Positions 16,968 through 25,447 of a DNA stretch of 64,000 bases are shown one piece after another. The stretch is from Ruania halotolerans (GTDB taxonomy: Bacteria; Actinomycetota; Actinomycetes; Actinomycetales; Beutenbergiaceae): positions 186,001 through 250,000 of the forward strand of contig NZ_CP088017.1 of the NCBI RefSeq assembly GCF_021049285.1. Direction: 5' to 3'. The position numbers and the translations under genes were made by a program. The number at the start of each line of letters is the position of its first letter. The first letter of the stretch is position 1. Under the pieces are notes generated by a model. That model was not told the origin of the DNA. It did not search any database and worked only from the letters and a program-made list of their open reading frames with translations.

Positions 16968-17189
16968 ATGACCGGGGGACCTCGCGAACTACGTGACGAA
17001 CAGAACCTGGCCTGGATCGAGTGCGGGGCGGTACTGGCGGACAGGCTCACGGTGCACGTGACAGCGACCGGCCATGAGATCACCGCGGGAGAGCCCGTCA
17101 CCTTCGACTCCCGGCAGCCGCACCGGTACCAGAACGTCACCGACGGGGTGGTCGAGTTCCTTGGCTCCGTCGCGCCACCGTCCCTCTAA
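16968..17189 (+). CDS. Short cupin-like protein, apparently a truncated C-terminal cupin half
   Basis: 73-aa protein whose second half (GHEITAGEPVTFDSRQPHRYQN) matches the last strands of a cupin barrel. It resembles the end of the HTH-cupin regulator encoded at 21110-21688, which has YEVAAGESITFDSRLPHLFAN. The first half of the barrel and any helix-turn-helix are missing. It may be a decayed duplicate of that regulator or a mini-cupin. The start is the ATG at 16968, which coincides with the predicted transcription start; an ATG four codons upstream is possible. It is followed after eight bases by the DapA-family gene. Whether it binds a ligand is unknown. Confidence 0.55.
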   Translation: MTGGPRELRDEQNLAWIECGAVLADRLTVHVTATGHEITAGEPVTFDSRQPHRYQNVTDGVVEFLGSVAPPSL

Positions 17190-17197
17190 GGATCACC

Positions 17198-18133
17198 ATG
17201 GACCGCCACAGCATCGACTGGACCGGGTACATCCCGGCCATCACCACCCCCTTCAGCCGTGACGACGCCCTCGACCTGGACGCCCTCACCGGCCAGATCG
17301 CCTGGATGCGCGAGCAGCGGCTGCACGGCATCATCCTCGCGGGCACCAGCGGCGAATGGTTCAGCATGTCCGCCACCGAACGTGCTGACCTGTTCACCGA
17401 GGGAGCCCGCGCCGCGGACGGGTCGATGTGGGTGATCGGTGCGTGCAACGCCTTCACCGCCGCCGAAGCGATCGAGCACGCCCACGCGGCCGAACGCGCC
17501 GGGCTGGACGGCATCCTGCTCACCCCGCCGCCCTACATCGTGCCGAGCCGTGCCGAAGTGGTCCGTTTCTACCAGGACGTCTCCGACGCCACCGACATCC
17601 CACTGTGCGTCTACAACTGGCCCCGCGGCTGCATCGTGGACCTGGACACCGGCACCCTCGCCGAACTCTCCGCGATCGATAACGTCGTGGCGATCAAGAA
17701 CTCGACGGGGGACTTCGCGCAGTTCCTCGCCGGGATGTACGCGCTGGAGGGATCGGTGCGCTACTTCGGCCTGCCCACGAGCGAGCTCGGCGCTGACCTG
17801 GCTCTCCTCGGGCACGGTGATGGCCTGATGGGGTCGGGCGCTCCGCTCGGCGCCGATCACTCGGACTACTGGCGTGCGATCGCCGCCGGCCGCCGGGACG
17901 ACGCCATCGCGCTGGGGGCTCGGGACCGGGTGGTGATGGAGCGCTGGTTCGAACCCGACTACGGCGCCCGATTCGGCAACCAGCAGGCCATCATGAAGAC
18001 AGCGCTGCGGCTGCAGGGCGTCCCGGCTGGATATGTGCGGCGTCCGCTCCTCGAGCTGACTGACGACGAGGTCCAGATCGTTGCCGACACGCTGCACGGC
18101 CTCGGCATCGCCACCGTCCCGTTGGTCGACTGA
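17198..18133 (+). CDS. DapA-family (class I aldolase/deaminase) lyase
   Basis: 311-aa TIM-barrel protein of the dihydrodipicolinate synthase/N-acetylneuraminate lyase family. Motif GTSGE is at residues 49-53, the catalytic Tyr is Tyr139 (VYNWPRG), and the Schiff-base Lys is Lys167 (VAIKNSTGD). In operons with a flavin/iron-sulfur dehydrogenase like the one that follows, members of this family serve as pyrroline-4-hydroxy-2-carboxylate deaminase in hydroxyproline breakdown. That is the favoured role here, by context. True lysine-pathway DapA is unlikely in this setting. It is spaced four bases from the next gene. Alternatives are a 2-keto-3-deoxy-sugar aldolase or an opine-derived keto acid lyase. 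Confidence 0.82.
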   Translation: MDRHSIDWTGYIPAITTPFSRDDALDLDALTGQIAWMREQRLHGIILAGTSGEWFSMSATERADLFTEGARAADGSMWVIGACNAFTAAEAIEHAHAAERAGLDGILLTPPPYIVPSRAEVVRFYQDVSDATDIPLCVYNWPRGCIVDLDTGTLAELSAIDNVVAIKNSTGDFAQFLAGMYALEGSVRYFGLPTSELGADLALLGHGDGLMGSGAPLGADHSDYWRAIAAGRRDDAIALGARDRVVMERWFEPDYGARFGNQQAIMKTALRLQGVPAGYVRRPLLELTDDEVQIVADTLHGLGIATVPLVD

Positions 18134-18136
18134 CCT

Positions 18137-19330
18137 ATGCCAGCACGATACGACGCCGTGGTGATCGGGGGCGGCCTACTTGGTTGCACCGTGGCCTGGA
18201 TGCTCGCCCGGGATAGCGCCTCGGTGCTGCTCGCCGAGCGCGACCAGCTCAATGCGCACGCCTCCGGGCAGAACGCCGGGAGCCTGCACTTCCAGCTCGA
18301 GTACCGGATGCTCGAGCAAGGGCTCGAGGCGGCCCGCACTGCGGCCGAAGCGATGCCCTTGCACCTGGCTGCCGCCGAGCTGTGGGCGGGCCTGGCCGAC
18401 GAGCTCGGCGAGGACCTCGGGCTCGCCCAGGACGGCGGACTGATGCTTGCTGAGGACGCCGAGCAGGCACGTGTGCTGGAAGCGAAGTCACGGCTCGAAC
18501 AGTCCTGGGGCCTGGACGTGCAGCTGCTCGACGGGCACGAGGCGCGCCGGATCGCGCCGTACCTTTCCGACGAGGTCGTCGCTGCCGCGTACTGCCCCAT
18601 CGAGGGCAAGGCGGACACCCGGATCGCCGCGCCCGCGTTCGCTCGCGGCGCCACCCGTGCCGGCGCGCAGGTGCGCACCCGGACCGAGGTGGTCGCCCTG
18701 CGCAGGTCGGGCACCTCGTGGCTGGTGGACCTGGCCACGCCCGACGGCGCAGGTGCCGATGAGCGGGTGGTGACGGACGCCGTCGTGCTCGCTGCGGGCG
18801 TGTGGACCGGTGAGCTGGGCGCGCTGATCGACGCCCGGCTCCCGACCATCCCGATGGCGCTGACGATGACGGCCACGACGGCGCAGGAGCCGACAATCGC
18901 ACATCTGGTGCAGCACGCCGGGCGGCGACTCTCCCTGAAGCAGGCCAGTGCGGGCAACGTACTGATCGGGGGCGGGTGGCCGGCGCGGCTGCTCACCGAC
19001 TCCGCTGGCCACCCGGACTTCCACCGCCGCCCGGAATTGATCGGCTCCTCCGTGGCGGGCAACCTCGCCGCGGCCGTCCGTGCTGTGCCCTGGGTGGCGT
19101 CGGTCCCCGCGCTGCGCACCTGGGTCGGCACCACCACTGTGACCCCGGACCAACTGCCACTGGTGGGCGCGGTCCCGGGGAACCCCGGGGTCTACGTGGC
19201 CACCGGCGGGTCGGCATTCACGCTGGGTCCGAGCTTCGCGCAGGTGATTGCGGATCTGGTGCAGCACCGCCGGCCGGGTCATGACCTGGCCCCCTACGAT
19301 CCGGCGCGGTTCGACAAGGCGGCCGCATGA
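18137..19330 (+). CDS. FAD-dependent DAO-type oxidoreductase, catalytic (beta) subunit
   Basis: 397-aa D-amino-acid-oxidase-fold flavoprotein. The N-terminal Rossmann motif is VVIGGGLLGCTVAWMLA (GxGxxG at residues 11-16), followed by ASGQNAGSLHFQ, and near the end GVYVATGGSAFTLGPSFAQ binds the flavin. In HypDH and opine oxidase complexes this subunit oxidises the amino or imino acid, and electrons leave through an iron-sulfur protein and a second flavoprotein. Both of those are encoded immediately downstream. The stop overlaps the ferredoxin-like gene start (ATGA). Substrate is inferred to be a hydroxyproline- or opine-type imino acid. The protein is cytoplasmic or membrane-associated, with no signal peptide. 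Confidence 0.87.
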   Translation: MPARYDAVVIGGGLLGCTVAWMLARDSASVLLAERDQLNAHASGQNAGSLHFQLEYRMLEQGLEAARTAAEAMPLHLAAAELWAGLADELGEDLGLAQDGGLMLAEDAEQARVLEAKSRLEQSWGLDVQLLDGHEARRIAPYLSDEVVAAAYCPIEGKADTRIAAPAFARGATRAGAQVRTRTEVVALRRSGTSWLVDLATPDGAGADERVVTDAVVLAAGVWTGELGALIDARLPTIPMALTMTATTAQEPTIAHLVQHAGRRLSLKQASAGNVLIGGGWPARLLTDSAGHPDFHRRPELIGSSVAGNLAAAVRAVPWVASVPALRTWVGTTTVTPDQLPLVGAVPGNPGVYVATGGSAFTLGPSFAQVIADLVQHRRPGHDLAPYDPARFDKAAA

Positions 19331-19614
19331 GCGGCTATCGACGCCTGGACGTCCGGCGCGGGGAGCCCGTGCAGATCACGGTGGATGGCGAACAGATGGC
19401 GGCGTACCACGGTGAGACGCTCGCGGCCGTGCTCCTCGCCGCCGGGGTGGACGAGTTCCGACGCACCTCCGCGTCAGGCCCGCGCGGCCCCCTGTGTCAG
19501 ATGGGCACATGCTTCGACTGCGTGCTCACCGTGGACGGCGCGCCATTGACGCGTGCCTGCCTGACGGAGGTCCGCGATGGGATGGTCGTGACGAGGGTGA
19601 CGGCGCCATCGTGA
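19327..19614 (+). CDS. (2Fe-2S)-binding protein, gamma subunit of flavin dehydrogenase
   Basis: 95-aa plant-type ferredoxin-like subunit. Four cysteines fit a [2Fe-2S] site: Cys57, Cys62 and Cys65 in PLCQMGTCFDC, and Cys78 in LTRACLT. Small proteins of this kind are the gamma subunit of heterotrimeric HypDH and opine oxidases, passing electrons from the DAO-type flavoprotein to the NAD-type one. Start and stop both overlap the neighbouring genes (ATGA at 19327, GTGA at 19611), which enforces balanced synthesis of the three subunits. Confidence 0.88.
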   Translation: MSGYRRLDVRRGEPVQITVDGEQMAAYHGETLAAVLLAAGVDEFRRTSASGPRGPLCQMGTCFDCVLTVDGAPLTRACLTEVRDGMVVTRVTAPS

Positions 19615-21104
19615 ATCCGGTGACGATCGTCGGAGCGGGTCCGGCCGGTCTGGCGGCGGCTGACGTGCTGCAGACCTATGGGGTGCCCGTGGTGCTGGTG
19701 GACGAGCAACCCCGCCCCGGGGGCCAGATCTTCCGACAACCCCCGGGCGCCTTCCCCGGGGCGCGGGCCACCTACACCGCCGGCTACGGGTGGGGCAGGA
19801 ACCTTGTGACCGTGCCCGAACGCCCCGGCATCACCTTCGCGGGCTCGACCACCGCACTCGGAGTGCTGCACGAGCGGGCCGACGAGAGCGGGCACGAGCT
19901 GGTCGCCGGACCGGCCGGCCGGCCCACTGGAGCGGACCGGCTCAGCGTGGTTCTCCGCGGCCCGGACGGGGTGCGCTCGCATCCAAGCGCGGCCCTGCTG
20001 GTGGCCACCGGTGCCTACGACATGCCGGTTCCGATGCCCGGGTGGACGCTGCCCGGGGTGGTGATGGCGGGGGCGGCGCAGGCGATGGTGAAGAGTCAGA
20101 AGATGGTGCCGCCCGGCCCGATCGTGCTCTCCGGCGCCCACCCGTTGCTGCTGGTGGCGGCCGACCAGCTGCTGCGCTCAGGCGCCCAGATCTCCGAGCT
20201 GGTGTTCACCCGCGGTCTGCCCGGACCGCGTGAAGTCTGGGCCGCGCTGCCGGCAGTGCCCGGTCATGTGGCGATGCTCGCCGAACTCGGTACCTCGCTG
20301 GCGCGACTGCTGCGTGCGGGGGTGCGGATCAGCACGCACGCCACGGTGACCGGCGCCTCAGGCACAGACCGGGTGGAGGCCGTGCAGATCGACCGGCTGG
20401 GTCCCCGCGGCCGGCCGGCCGGGCGCCCACGAACCGTCGAGACCGCCACGCTGGTGCTCGGCTACGGCTTCCATCCCTCCACCGAGCTGGCCCGGCAGGC
20501 GCGGTGCCGCCTGACGCACGACGCCACGGTGGGTGGCTGGGTGGTGGACCACGACGGCACCGGCCGCACCACCGCACCCGGGGTCTATGTGGCCGGCGAA
20601 CCGACTGGCGTGGCCGGGGCTGAGGCGTCACGGGCCGAGGGCGTGCTTGCCGCGCTCTCGATCGTGGCCGATCTCGGCGGCGCGGTGTCTGCGCGGCAGT
20701 GGCGCGACGCCCGGCGAGGCGTGCGTGCTGCGGCCCGCTTCTCCCGAGTGGTCCAGGACCTGTTCCAGGTGCCGCCGGCGCTACTGGATGCGCTCGCGAC
20801 CGAGGAGACGGTGGTGTGCCGCTGCGAACGGGTCAGTGCCGGGGACCTGCGGACCACGCTCGCCCGGAACCCGCAGATGTCCACCGTCAGTGCCGTGAAG
20901 CTCGAGTGCCGGGCAGGCATGGGCCCCTGCCAGGGACGCTACTGCGAGGCAAGCGTGAGCCGCGCTCTCAGCGCAGCGCGCGGGCAGCGCGTGGATCAGG
21001 CCGGGTACGCGGCCGCCCACCTACCGATCAAGCCGGTCCCGGTGGGCGAGCTCGCCGCGCTCACTACGGACCCGGACGCTCCCGCATCAGGTGGGGTGCG
21101 CTGA
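19611..21104 (+). CDS. FAD/NAD(P)-binding oxidoreductase with C-terminal BFD-type iron-sulfur domain, alpha subunit
   Basis: 497-aa flavoprotein, the alpha subunit of the dehydrogenase. The GTG start at 19611 overlaps the preceding stop and places TIVGAGPAGLAAADVLQTYG at the N-terminus, the FAD Rossmann motif. A second nucleotide-binding half follows (LLVATGAYDMPVPMPGWTL). The C-terminus carries a BFD-like cluster motif: CRCERVSAGDL and ECRAGMGPCQGRYC. This layout is that of OoxA/HypDH alpha. With the two preceding genes it makes a complete three-component enzyme. A plausible reaction is oxidation of D-hydroxyproline or a related imino acid. Hydroxyproline epimerase and ketoglutarate-semialdehyde dehydrogenase are not in the window, so the pathway would need remote genes. 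Confidence 0.87.
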   Translation: MNPVTIVGAGPAGLAAADVLQTYGVPVVLVDEQPRPGGQIFRQPPGAFPGARATYTAGYGWGRNLVTVPERPGITFAGSTTALGVLHERADESGHELVAGPAGRPTGADRLSVVLRGPDGVRSHPSAALLVATGAYDMPVPMPGWTLPGVVMAGAAQAMVKSQKMVPPGPIVLSGAHPLLLVAADQLLRSGAQISELVFTRGLPGPREVWAALPAVPGHVAMLAELGTSLARLLRAGVRISTHATVTGASGTDRVEAVQIDRLGPRGRPAGRPRTVETATLVLGYGFHPSTELARQARCRLTHDATVGGWVVDHDGTGRTTAPGVYVAGEPTGVAGAEASRAEGVLAALSIVADLGGAVSARQWRDARRGVRAAARFSRVVQDLFQVPPALLDALATEETVVCRCERVSAGDLRTTLARNPQMSTVSAVKLECRAGMGPCQGRYCEASVSRALSAARGQRVDQAGYAAAHLPIKPVPVGELAALTTDPDAPASGGVR

Positions 21105-21109
21105 TGACC

Positions 21110-21688
21110 TCATGGGGTGGGCGGCGTGACCGCCAGAATGATCTGCGCCAGCGCGTCGGTGTGATTGGCGAACAGGTGCGGCAGTCGCGAGTCGAAGGTG
21201 ATGGATTCACCGGCGGCGACCTCGTAGTCCTGCCCGTCCACGGTGGCGGTGATCTGCCCGGAAAGCACGTAGACGCACTCGGTGGAGACGTGCCCCCATG
21301 GTTCGGTGGCACTGCGGTCCCCGGGTGCCAGGTCGGCGCGCAGTACCTCCAGGTCGCCGCGACCGGGAGTGAGGCGCTCGTAGGTGATCTGCCCAGCCGG
21401 AGCCTGCATCCGGAAGCGTTCGCCCGCCCGCGAGACGTGCACTGGCGGTGCGTCCGGCTCACGGAAGAGGTCAGCCAGGTCCGAGTCGAACACCTTCGCC
21501 AGTTTGCGCAGCGTCTCGACGCTCGGATCGGTCTTGCCGTTCTCGATCTGGCTGAGCAGCGCGACGGACAGTCCGGTGCGTTCGGCCAGCGAGCGCAGGG
21601 TCAGTGAGCGCGCACGGCGCAGCACTCGCAGACGGTCACCGATCACCGGACCTCCCGACACGTGTTTCATTTCGATGAACATTTTCAC
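21110..21688 (-). CDS. XRE-family HTH regulator with cupin sensor domain
   Basis: 192-aa regulator with an N-terminal XRE helix-turn-helix (about residues 18-70: SLTLRSLAERTGLSVALLSQ, IENGKTDPSVETLRKLAKVF) and a C-terminal cupin (about 105-185: SGQITATVDGQDYEVAAGES). This architecture is that of PuuR/SutR-like sensors of small metabolites. It is convergent with the dehydrogenase operon (five bases between stops) and divergent from the peptide-importer operon at 21803, so it sits between the two blocks and is the obvious candidate to control both. The start may be the GTG at 21688 or ATGs at the third or seventh codon. Confidence 0.87.
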   Translation of the reverse strand: MKMFIEMKHVSGGPVIGDRLRVLRRARSLTLRSLAERTGLSVALLSQIENGKTDPSVETLRKLAKVFDSDLADLFREPDAPPVHVSRAGERFRMQAPAGQITYERLTPGRGDLEVLRADLAPGDRSATEPWGHVSTECVYVLSGQITATVDGQDYEVAAGESITFDSRLPHLFANHTDALAQIILAVTPPTP

Positions 21689-21703
21689 TAAGGCTATACA
21701 CTA
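21686..21703. promoter_or_regulatory. Direct TAGTG repeats in the regulator/peptide-importer intergenic region
   Basis: On the minus strand TAGTG occurs twice with a 13-base period (CACTA at 21686-21690 and 21699-21703 on the plus strand), immediately at the HTH-cupin gene start and about 100 bases upstream of the DppA-like start. The position suits autoregulation and control of the divergent operon, but the site is short and the call is tentative. Confidence 0.3.
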
Positions 21704-21802
21704 GCCACGTTTGCATGATCTCATACCGACCATCAGAGCCACCGAAGCATCGACCACGCTGACCGAGCGATGACGCCACGGTCACCGTTGAATGGAGACA
21801 TC

Positions 21803-23428
21803 ATGGGAGTGCGACCCGCACGCGTCGGAGCGGCCGTGGCCGCAGCCGCCGCGCTGACACTGACGGCATGCACCGCCGGCGGGAGCGGTGGCGGTGCCGC
21901 AGGCGGTGGCGGGTCCGACGACGAGAGCCCCGGCCAGGGTGGCACGCTCACCGTGAGCACATCCTTCGTCGTGAACAGTCTCGATCCCGGCCAGGTCTAT
22001 GAGGCGACCGGTGCACTCGCCGTGCACGCGATGTACGACACCCTCGTGACTTTCGAGGGCTCGGATGTGACGACGCCGGTGCCGCTCCTCGCCGAGTCGT
22101 GGGAAGTCAACGAGGACGCCACCGAGTTCACCTTCACGCTGACCGATGGCGCCGTCTTCTCTGACGGATCCCCGGTCACGGCCGAGGACGTCGTGTTCAG
22201 CATCAACCGACTGCACAACCTCCAGGGCAGTCCGGCAGTCACCGTCGAGGGCCTGGCGGCCAGCTCGCCGTCCGAGGGCGTCGTCGTGGTGACCAGCGAG
22301 CAGTCCAACCCGAACGTGCCGACGATCCTCGCCATGCCCGCAGCCGGCATCCTGAATGCCGAGGCCACCGAGGCCGAAGGCGGCACTGCCGCCGAGGACG
22401 CTGCCAGCGCGGACGCCGCCACCGAGTTCCTGAACGGTGCCTCGCTCGGCTCGGGCCCGTACGTGCTGGACTCCTTCGACCCGGCGTCAGAGATCGTGCT
22501 GACGGCGAACCCGGAGTACTGGGGTGAGACACCCGGCTACCAACGCATCGTGATCTCCAATGTGGAAGCCGAGACGCAGAAGCTCACCATGCAGCGCGCC
22601 GAGGGTGATCAGATCGCACTCGACCTGTCCGGACGCCTGCTCGAGGACCTACCCGAGAGCGTGCAGGTCTCGGCCAGCCAGGACACCTTCTACTTCCTGA
22701 CCCTGCATCAGGACCCGGCGATCTCGGAGATCACCTCGAACCCCGACTTCGTGCGCGCGCTGCGTGCGTCCATCGACTATGACGGCCTCGCCGCCCTGTT
22801 CGGCGATGACGCCTTGCCCGCAGCCGGGATGGTGCCGACCGCCTTCCCCGGGGCGCTGCCCGAAAGCGAAGCGCAGCAGCAGGACCTCGACGCGGCTGCT
22901 GATCACCTCGAAGCCTCCGGCATCACCGATCCGACCGTCGAACTCATGTACCCGGCCATCACCTACCGCGGGGTGGACCTGGGCACGATCGCCACGAAGA
23001 TCCAGTTCGATGCCGAGCAGGCCGGTATCGCGATCGTGCTCGACCCGCAGCCGATTGCCTCCTTCCTGGAGGCGCAGACCGGCGGTGAGGTGCCCTTCCG
23101 GTTCAGCCCGCAGTCGCTGAACTACCCGGTGGCCGCCTCCCTGGTGAACAACTTCGCACCCGGCCAGGCAAGTGCCCAGCGCACCGGCTGGACCGAGGAG
23201 CGCGCCAGCGAGGAGATCATCGCCGCCGGTGAGGCCGTGCAGAGCGCACCCGACGCGGAGAGCCAGATCAGCGCCATCCAGGACTGGCAGCGCCTTCTGA
23301 ACGAGGAGAGCCCGTACGTCACGCTGGCGTACAACTCCGGCGTGGTGGCGGCCACTGAGACGATCGCCAACGCCGAGTACTCCCCGGCCGGGTGGCAGGT
23401 GGACCTGCGGGCGGTAGCGCCACAGTGA
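21803..23428 (+). CDS. Peptide ABC transporter substrate-binding lipoprotein (DppA/OppA type)
   Basis: 541-aa SBP family 5 protein that binds peptides or peptide-like ligands outside the membrane. The start at 21803 follows a TGGAGA ribosome binding site. An in-frame ATG 11 codons upstream is less likely. The lipobox is LTLTAC, with a Gly/Ser/Asp-rich linker next. The body carries family signatures YDTLVTFEGSD, LAESWEVNEDATEFTFTLTD and DVVFSINRL. It is the first gene of a ten-gene unit running to 32148. Ligand class is peptide by family; the Pro-directed hydrolases downstream hint at imino-acid-rich peptides. Confidence 0.9.
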   Translation: MGVRPARVGAAVAAAAALTLTACTAGGSGGGAAGGGGSDDESPGQGGTLTVSTSFVVNSLDPGQVYEATGALAVHAMYDTLVTFEGSDVTTPVPLLAESWEVNEDATEFTFTLTDGAVFSDGSPVTAEDVVFSINRLHNLQGSPAVTVEGLAASSPSEGVVVVTSEQSNPNVPTILAMPAAGILNAEATEAEGGTAAEDAASADAATEFLNGASLGSGPYVLDSFDPASEIVLTANPEYWGETPGYQRIVISNVEAETQKLTMQRAEGDQIALDLSGRLLEDLPESVQVSASQDTFYFLTLHQDPAISEITSNPDFVRALRASIDYDGLAALFGDDALPAAGMVPTAFPGALPESEAQQQDLDAAADHLEASGITDPTVELMYPAITYRGVDLGTIATKIQFDAEQAGIAIVLDPQPIASFLEAQTGGEVPFRFSPQSLNYPVAASLVNNFAPGQASAQRTGWTEERASEEIIAAGEAVQSAPDAESQISAIQDWQRLLNEESPYVTLAYNSGVVAATETIANAEYSPAGWQVDLRAVAPQ

Positions 23429-23432
23429 CCCG

Positions 23433-24524
23433 ATGAGTACGACTGCTCCCCCGACCAGGGGCAACGGCACCCGTTCGGCGACGCAGCGTCTTCGAGTCGG
23501 CGGGTACGCCCTCGGGGCGTACCTGCTCCGCCGCCTCGTGATCACCGCCGTGCTGCTGCTCGGGGTGACCGCCGTGACCTTCCTGCTGGTGCAGCTGGTG
23601 CCGGGCGACTCGATGACCGCCACCCTCTCCGAGGCGGCCCTGCAGGACCCCGAGATCGTGGCGGCGTACCGGGAGCGGTGGGGGCTGGACGAGCCCTTGC
23701 ACGTGCAGTACTTGGTGTACCTGCAGAACGTGCTCACCGGTGATCTCGGCGTCTCCCAGCAGACCGGTCGTTCCGTGCTCGGCGATCTGATGACCTACGT
23801 GCCGGCCACCCTGGAGATCGCCCTCCCGGCGATGCTGCTCTCCCTGCTCATCGGGGTGGCAGTGGGCCTGTACGCGGCAGTCCGGCACGGCCGCGCCGGT
23901 GACCAGGTAGTACGCGCGGGCACCCTGCTCGGGCTCTCCACCCCGCCGTTCTGGCTCTCCCTGGTGGTGCTGTACGTGTTCTTCTTCGTGCTCGGCGTCT
24001 CGCCCTCGGGTGGGCGCTTGAGCACCTACTGGGTGCCACCGGAGCAGGTCACCGGCGTGATGAGCCTGGACGCCCTGCTGGCCGGCGAACCGGCCATGGC
24101 CTGGGACGCCGTTCAGCACGCGGTGCTGCCGGTGCTCGTGTTGACCGTGTTGACCGTGGCCACGCTGGTGCGGTTCGTCCGCTCGGCGATGCTCGAAGTA
24201 CTCGATCAGGACTACATCCGCGCCGCCCGAGCCAAGGGTCTCCCGGGCCGCACGGTGCTGCTCTCGCATGTGCTGCGCGCCGGGCTGGTGCCGGTGATCA
24301 CGGTGAGCGGTCTTGCCTTCGCGGCCCTGCTCTCCGGCACGGTGCTGGTGGAGCAGATCTTCTCCTGGCCCGGGGTCGGCCAATACGCCTACCGCGCAGC
24401 CGCCGCTCTCGACATGCCAGCCATCCTCGGCGTCAGCCTCTTCGTGGCCGTCGTGTACACCGTGGTGAACCTGATCGTCGACCTGCTCTACGGCCTGATC
24501 GATCCGAGGATCCGCCTGTCATGA
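23433..24524 (+). CDS. Peptide ABC transporter permease, DppB type
   Basis: 363-aa permease with six helices and the DppB/OppB hallmark LLLGVTAVTFLLVQLVPGDS near residues 44-63. The EAA-like loop is RAARAKGLPGRTVLLSHVLR, and the closing segment is YGLIDPRIRLS. It starts four bases after the binding protein and overlaps the DppC start by four bases. The N-terminus has about 35 extra polar residues before the first helix. Together with DppC it forms the pore for peptides delivered by the binding protein. Confidence 0.92.
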   Translation: MSTTAPPTRGNGTRSATQRLRVGGYALGAYLLRRLVITAVLLLGVTAVTFLLVQLVPGDSMTATLSEAALQDPEIVAAYRERWGLDEPLHVQYLVYLQNVLTGDLGVSQQTGRSVLGDLMTYVPATLEIALPAMLLSLLIGVAVGLYAAVRHGRAGDQVVRAGTLLGLSTPPFWLSLVVLYVFFFVLGVSPSGGRLSTYWVPPEQVTGVMSLDALLAGEPAMAWDAVQHAVLPVLVLTVLTVATLVRFVRSAMLEVLDQDYIRAARAKGLPGRTVLLSHVLRAGLVPVITVSGLAFAALLSGTVLVEQIFSWPGVGQYAYRAAAALDMPAILGVSLFVAVVYTVVNLIVDLLYGLIDPRIRLS

Positions 24525-25447
24525 GTCTCGAACCGCGTATCGACGATGTCGTGGCCCACACCGACGACCGGGTCAACCGCGCCCTCGGACGACGCCGCTG
24601 GGCGGGCCGGCTCCGCCTCTCCCAGATTCACTCCACCTGGCGCCAGCCGTCCGTGGTGCTGGCGATCGTGCTCCTCGCCGCCTGGGTGCTCGCCGCCCTC
24701 CTCGCACCGCTGATCGCCGGGCAGGACCCGATCGCGCAGTCCGGGGACCTCTACACGCCACCCTCGGGTGCGCACTGGTTCGGCACCGACGAGCTGGGCC
24801 GAGACGTCTTCGCCCGGGTGGTGCACGGGGCCCGGCTCTCCTTACCGCTTGCGGTGATCATCGTGACCTGCGCGCTCGCGATCGGTGGCCTGCTCGGTCT
24901 GCTCGCCGGGTATCTCGGCCGCGGCTTCGACGAGGCCATCATGCGGATCACCGACCTCGTGTTCGCGTTCCCGCAGATCATCCTGGCGATGGCGGTGGCG
25001 GCCGCCTTCGGCCCGAGCACCCAGAACGCGGTGATCGCGCTGGTGATCGTCTCCTGGCCGGTCTACGCCCGGGTGATCCGATCGGCCGTGTTGAGCATTC
25101 GCTCCTCAGACTTCCTCGCCGCCTCTCGGTTGCTCGGCGTGGGGCCATGGAAGGCCCTACGCAAGGACGTCCTCCCGAACAGCGTGGGCCCCGCCGTCGT
25201 ACTGGCCACCCTGGAGCTCGGTAACGCCGTGCTGATGCTCGCCGCCCTCTCCTTCCTCGGCCTCGGCCCTCGCCCTCCCGCCCCCGAGTGGGGAGCGATG
25301 ATCGCGGCCGGGTCCAAGGACCTGTCGATCTGGTGGGTCAGCGTGTTCCCTGGTCTGGCGATCCTGACGGTGGTGCTCGCCTTCAACGTGATCGGCGATG
25401 CGCTGCGCGACCGCCTGGACCCCCGCTACGCGAAGGGACTGTCATGA
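24521..25447 (+). CDS. Peptide ABC transporter permease, DppC type
   Basis: 308-aa partner permease. DppC features seen: an N-terminal cytosolic region, LAPLIAGQDPIAQ, HWFGTDELGRDVFARVVHGA, and the EAA loop AASRLLGVGPWKALRKDVLP, ending GDALRDRLDPRYAKG. ATGA overlaps at both ends connect it to dppB and dppD. There is nothing unusual in its length. It completes the membrane pore. Confidence 0.92.
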   Translation: MSLEPRIDDVVAHTDDRVNRALGRRRWAGRLRLSQIHSTWRQPSVVLAIVLLAAWVLAALLAPLIAGQDPIAQSGDLYTPPSGAHWFGTDELGRDVFARVVHGARLSLPLAVIIVTCALAIGGLLGLLAGYLGRGFDEAIMRITDLVFAFPQIILAMAVAAAFGPSTQNAVIALVIVSWPVYARVIRSAVLSIRSSDFLAASRLLGVGPWKALRKDVLPNSVGPAVVLATLELGNAVLMLAALSFLGLGPRPPAPEWGAMIAAGSKDLSIWWVSVFPGLAILTVVLAFNVIGDALRDRLDPRYAKGLS

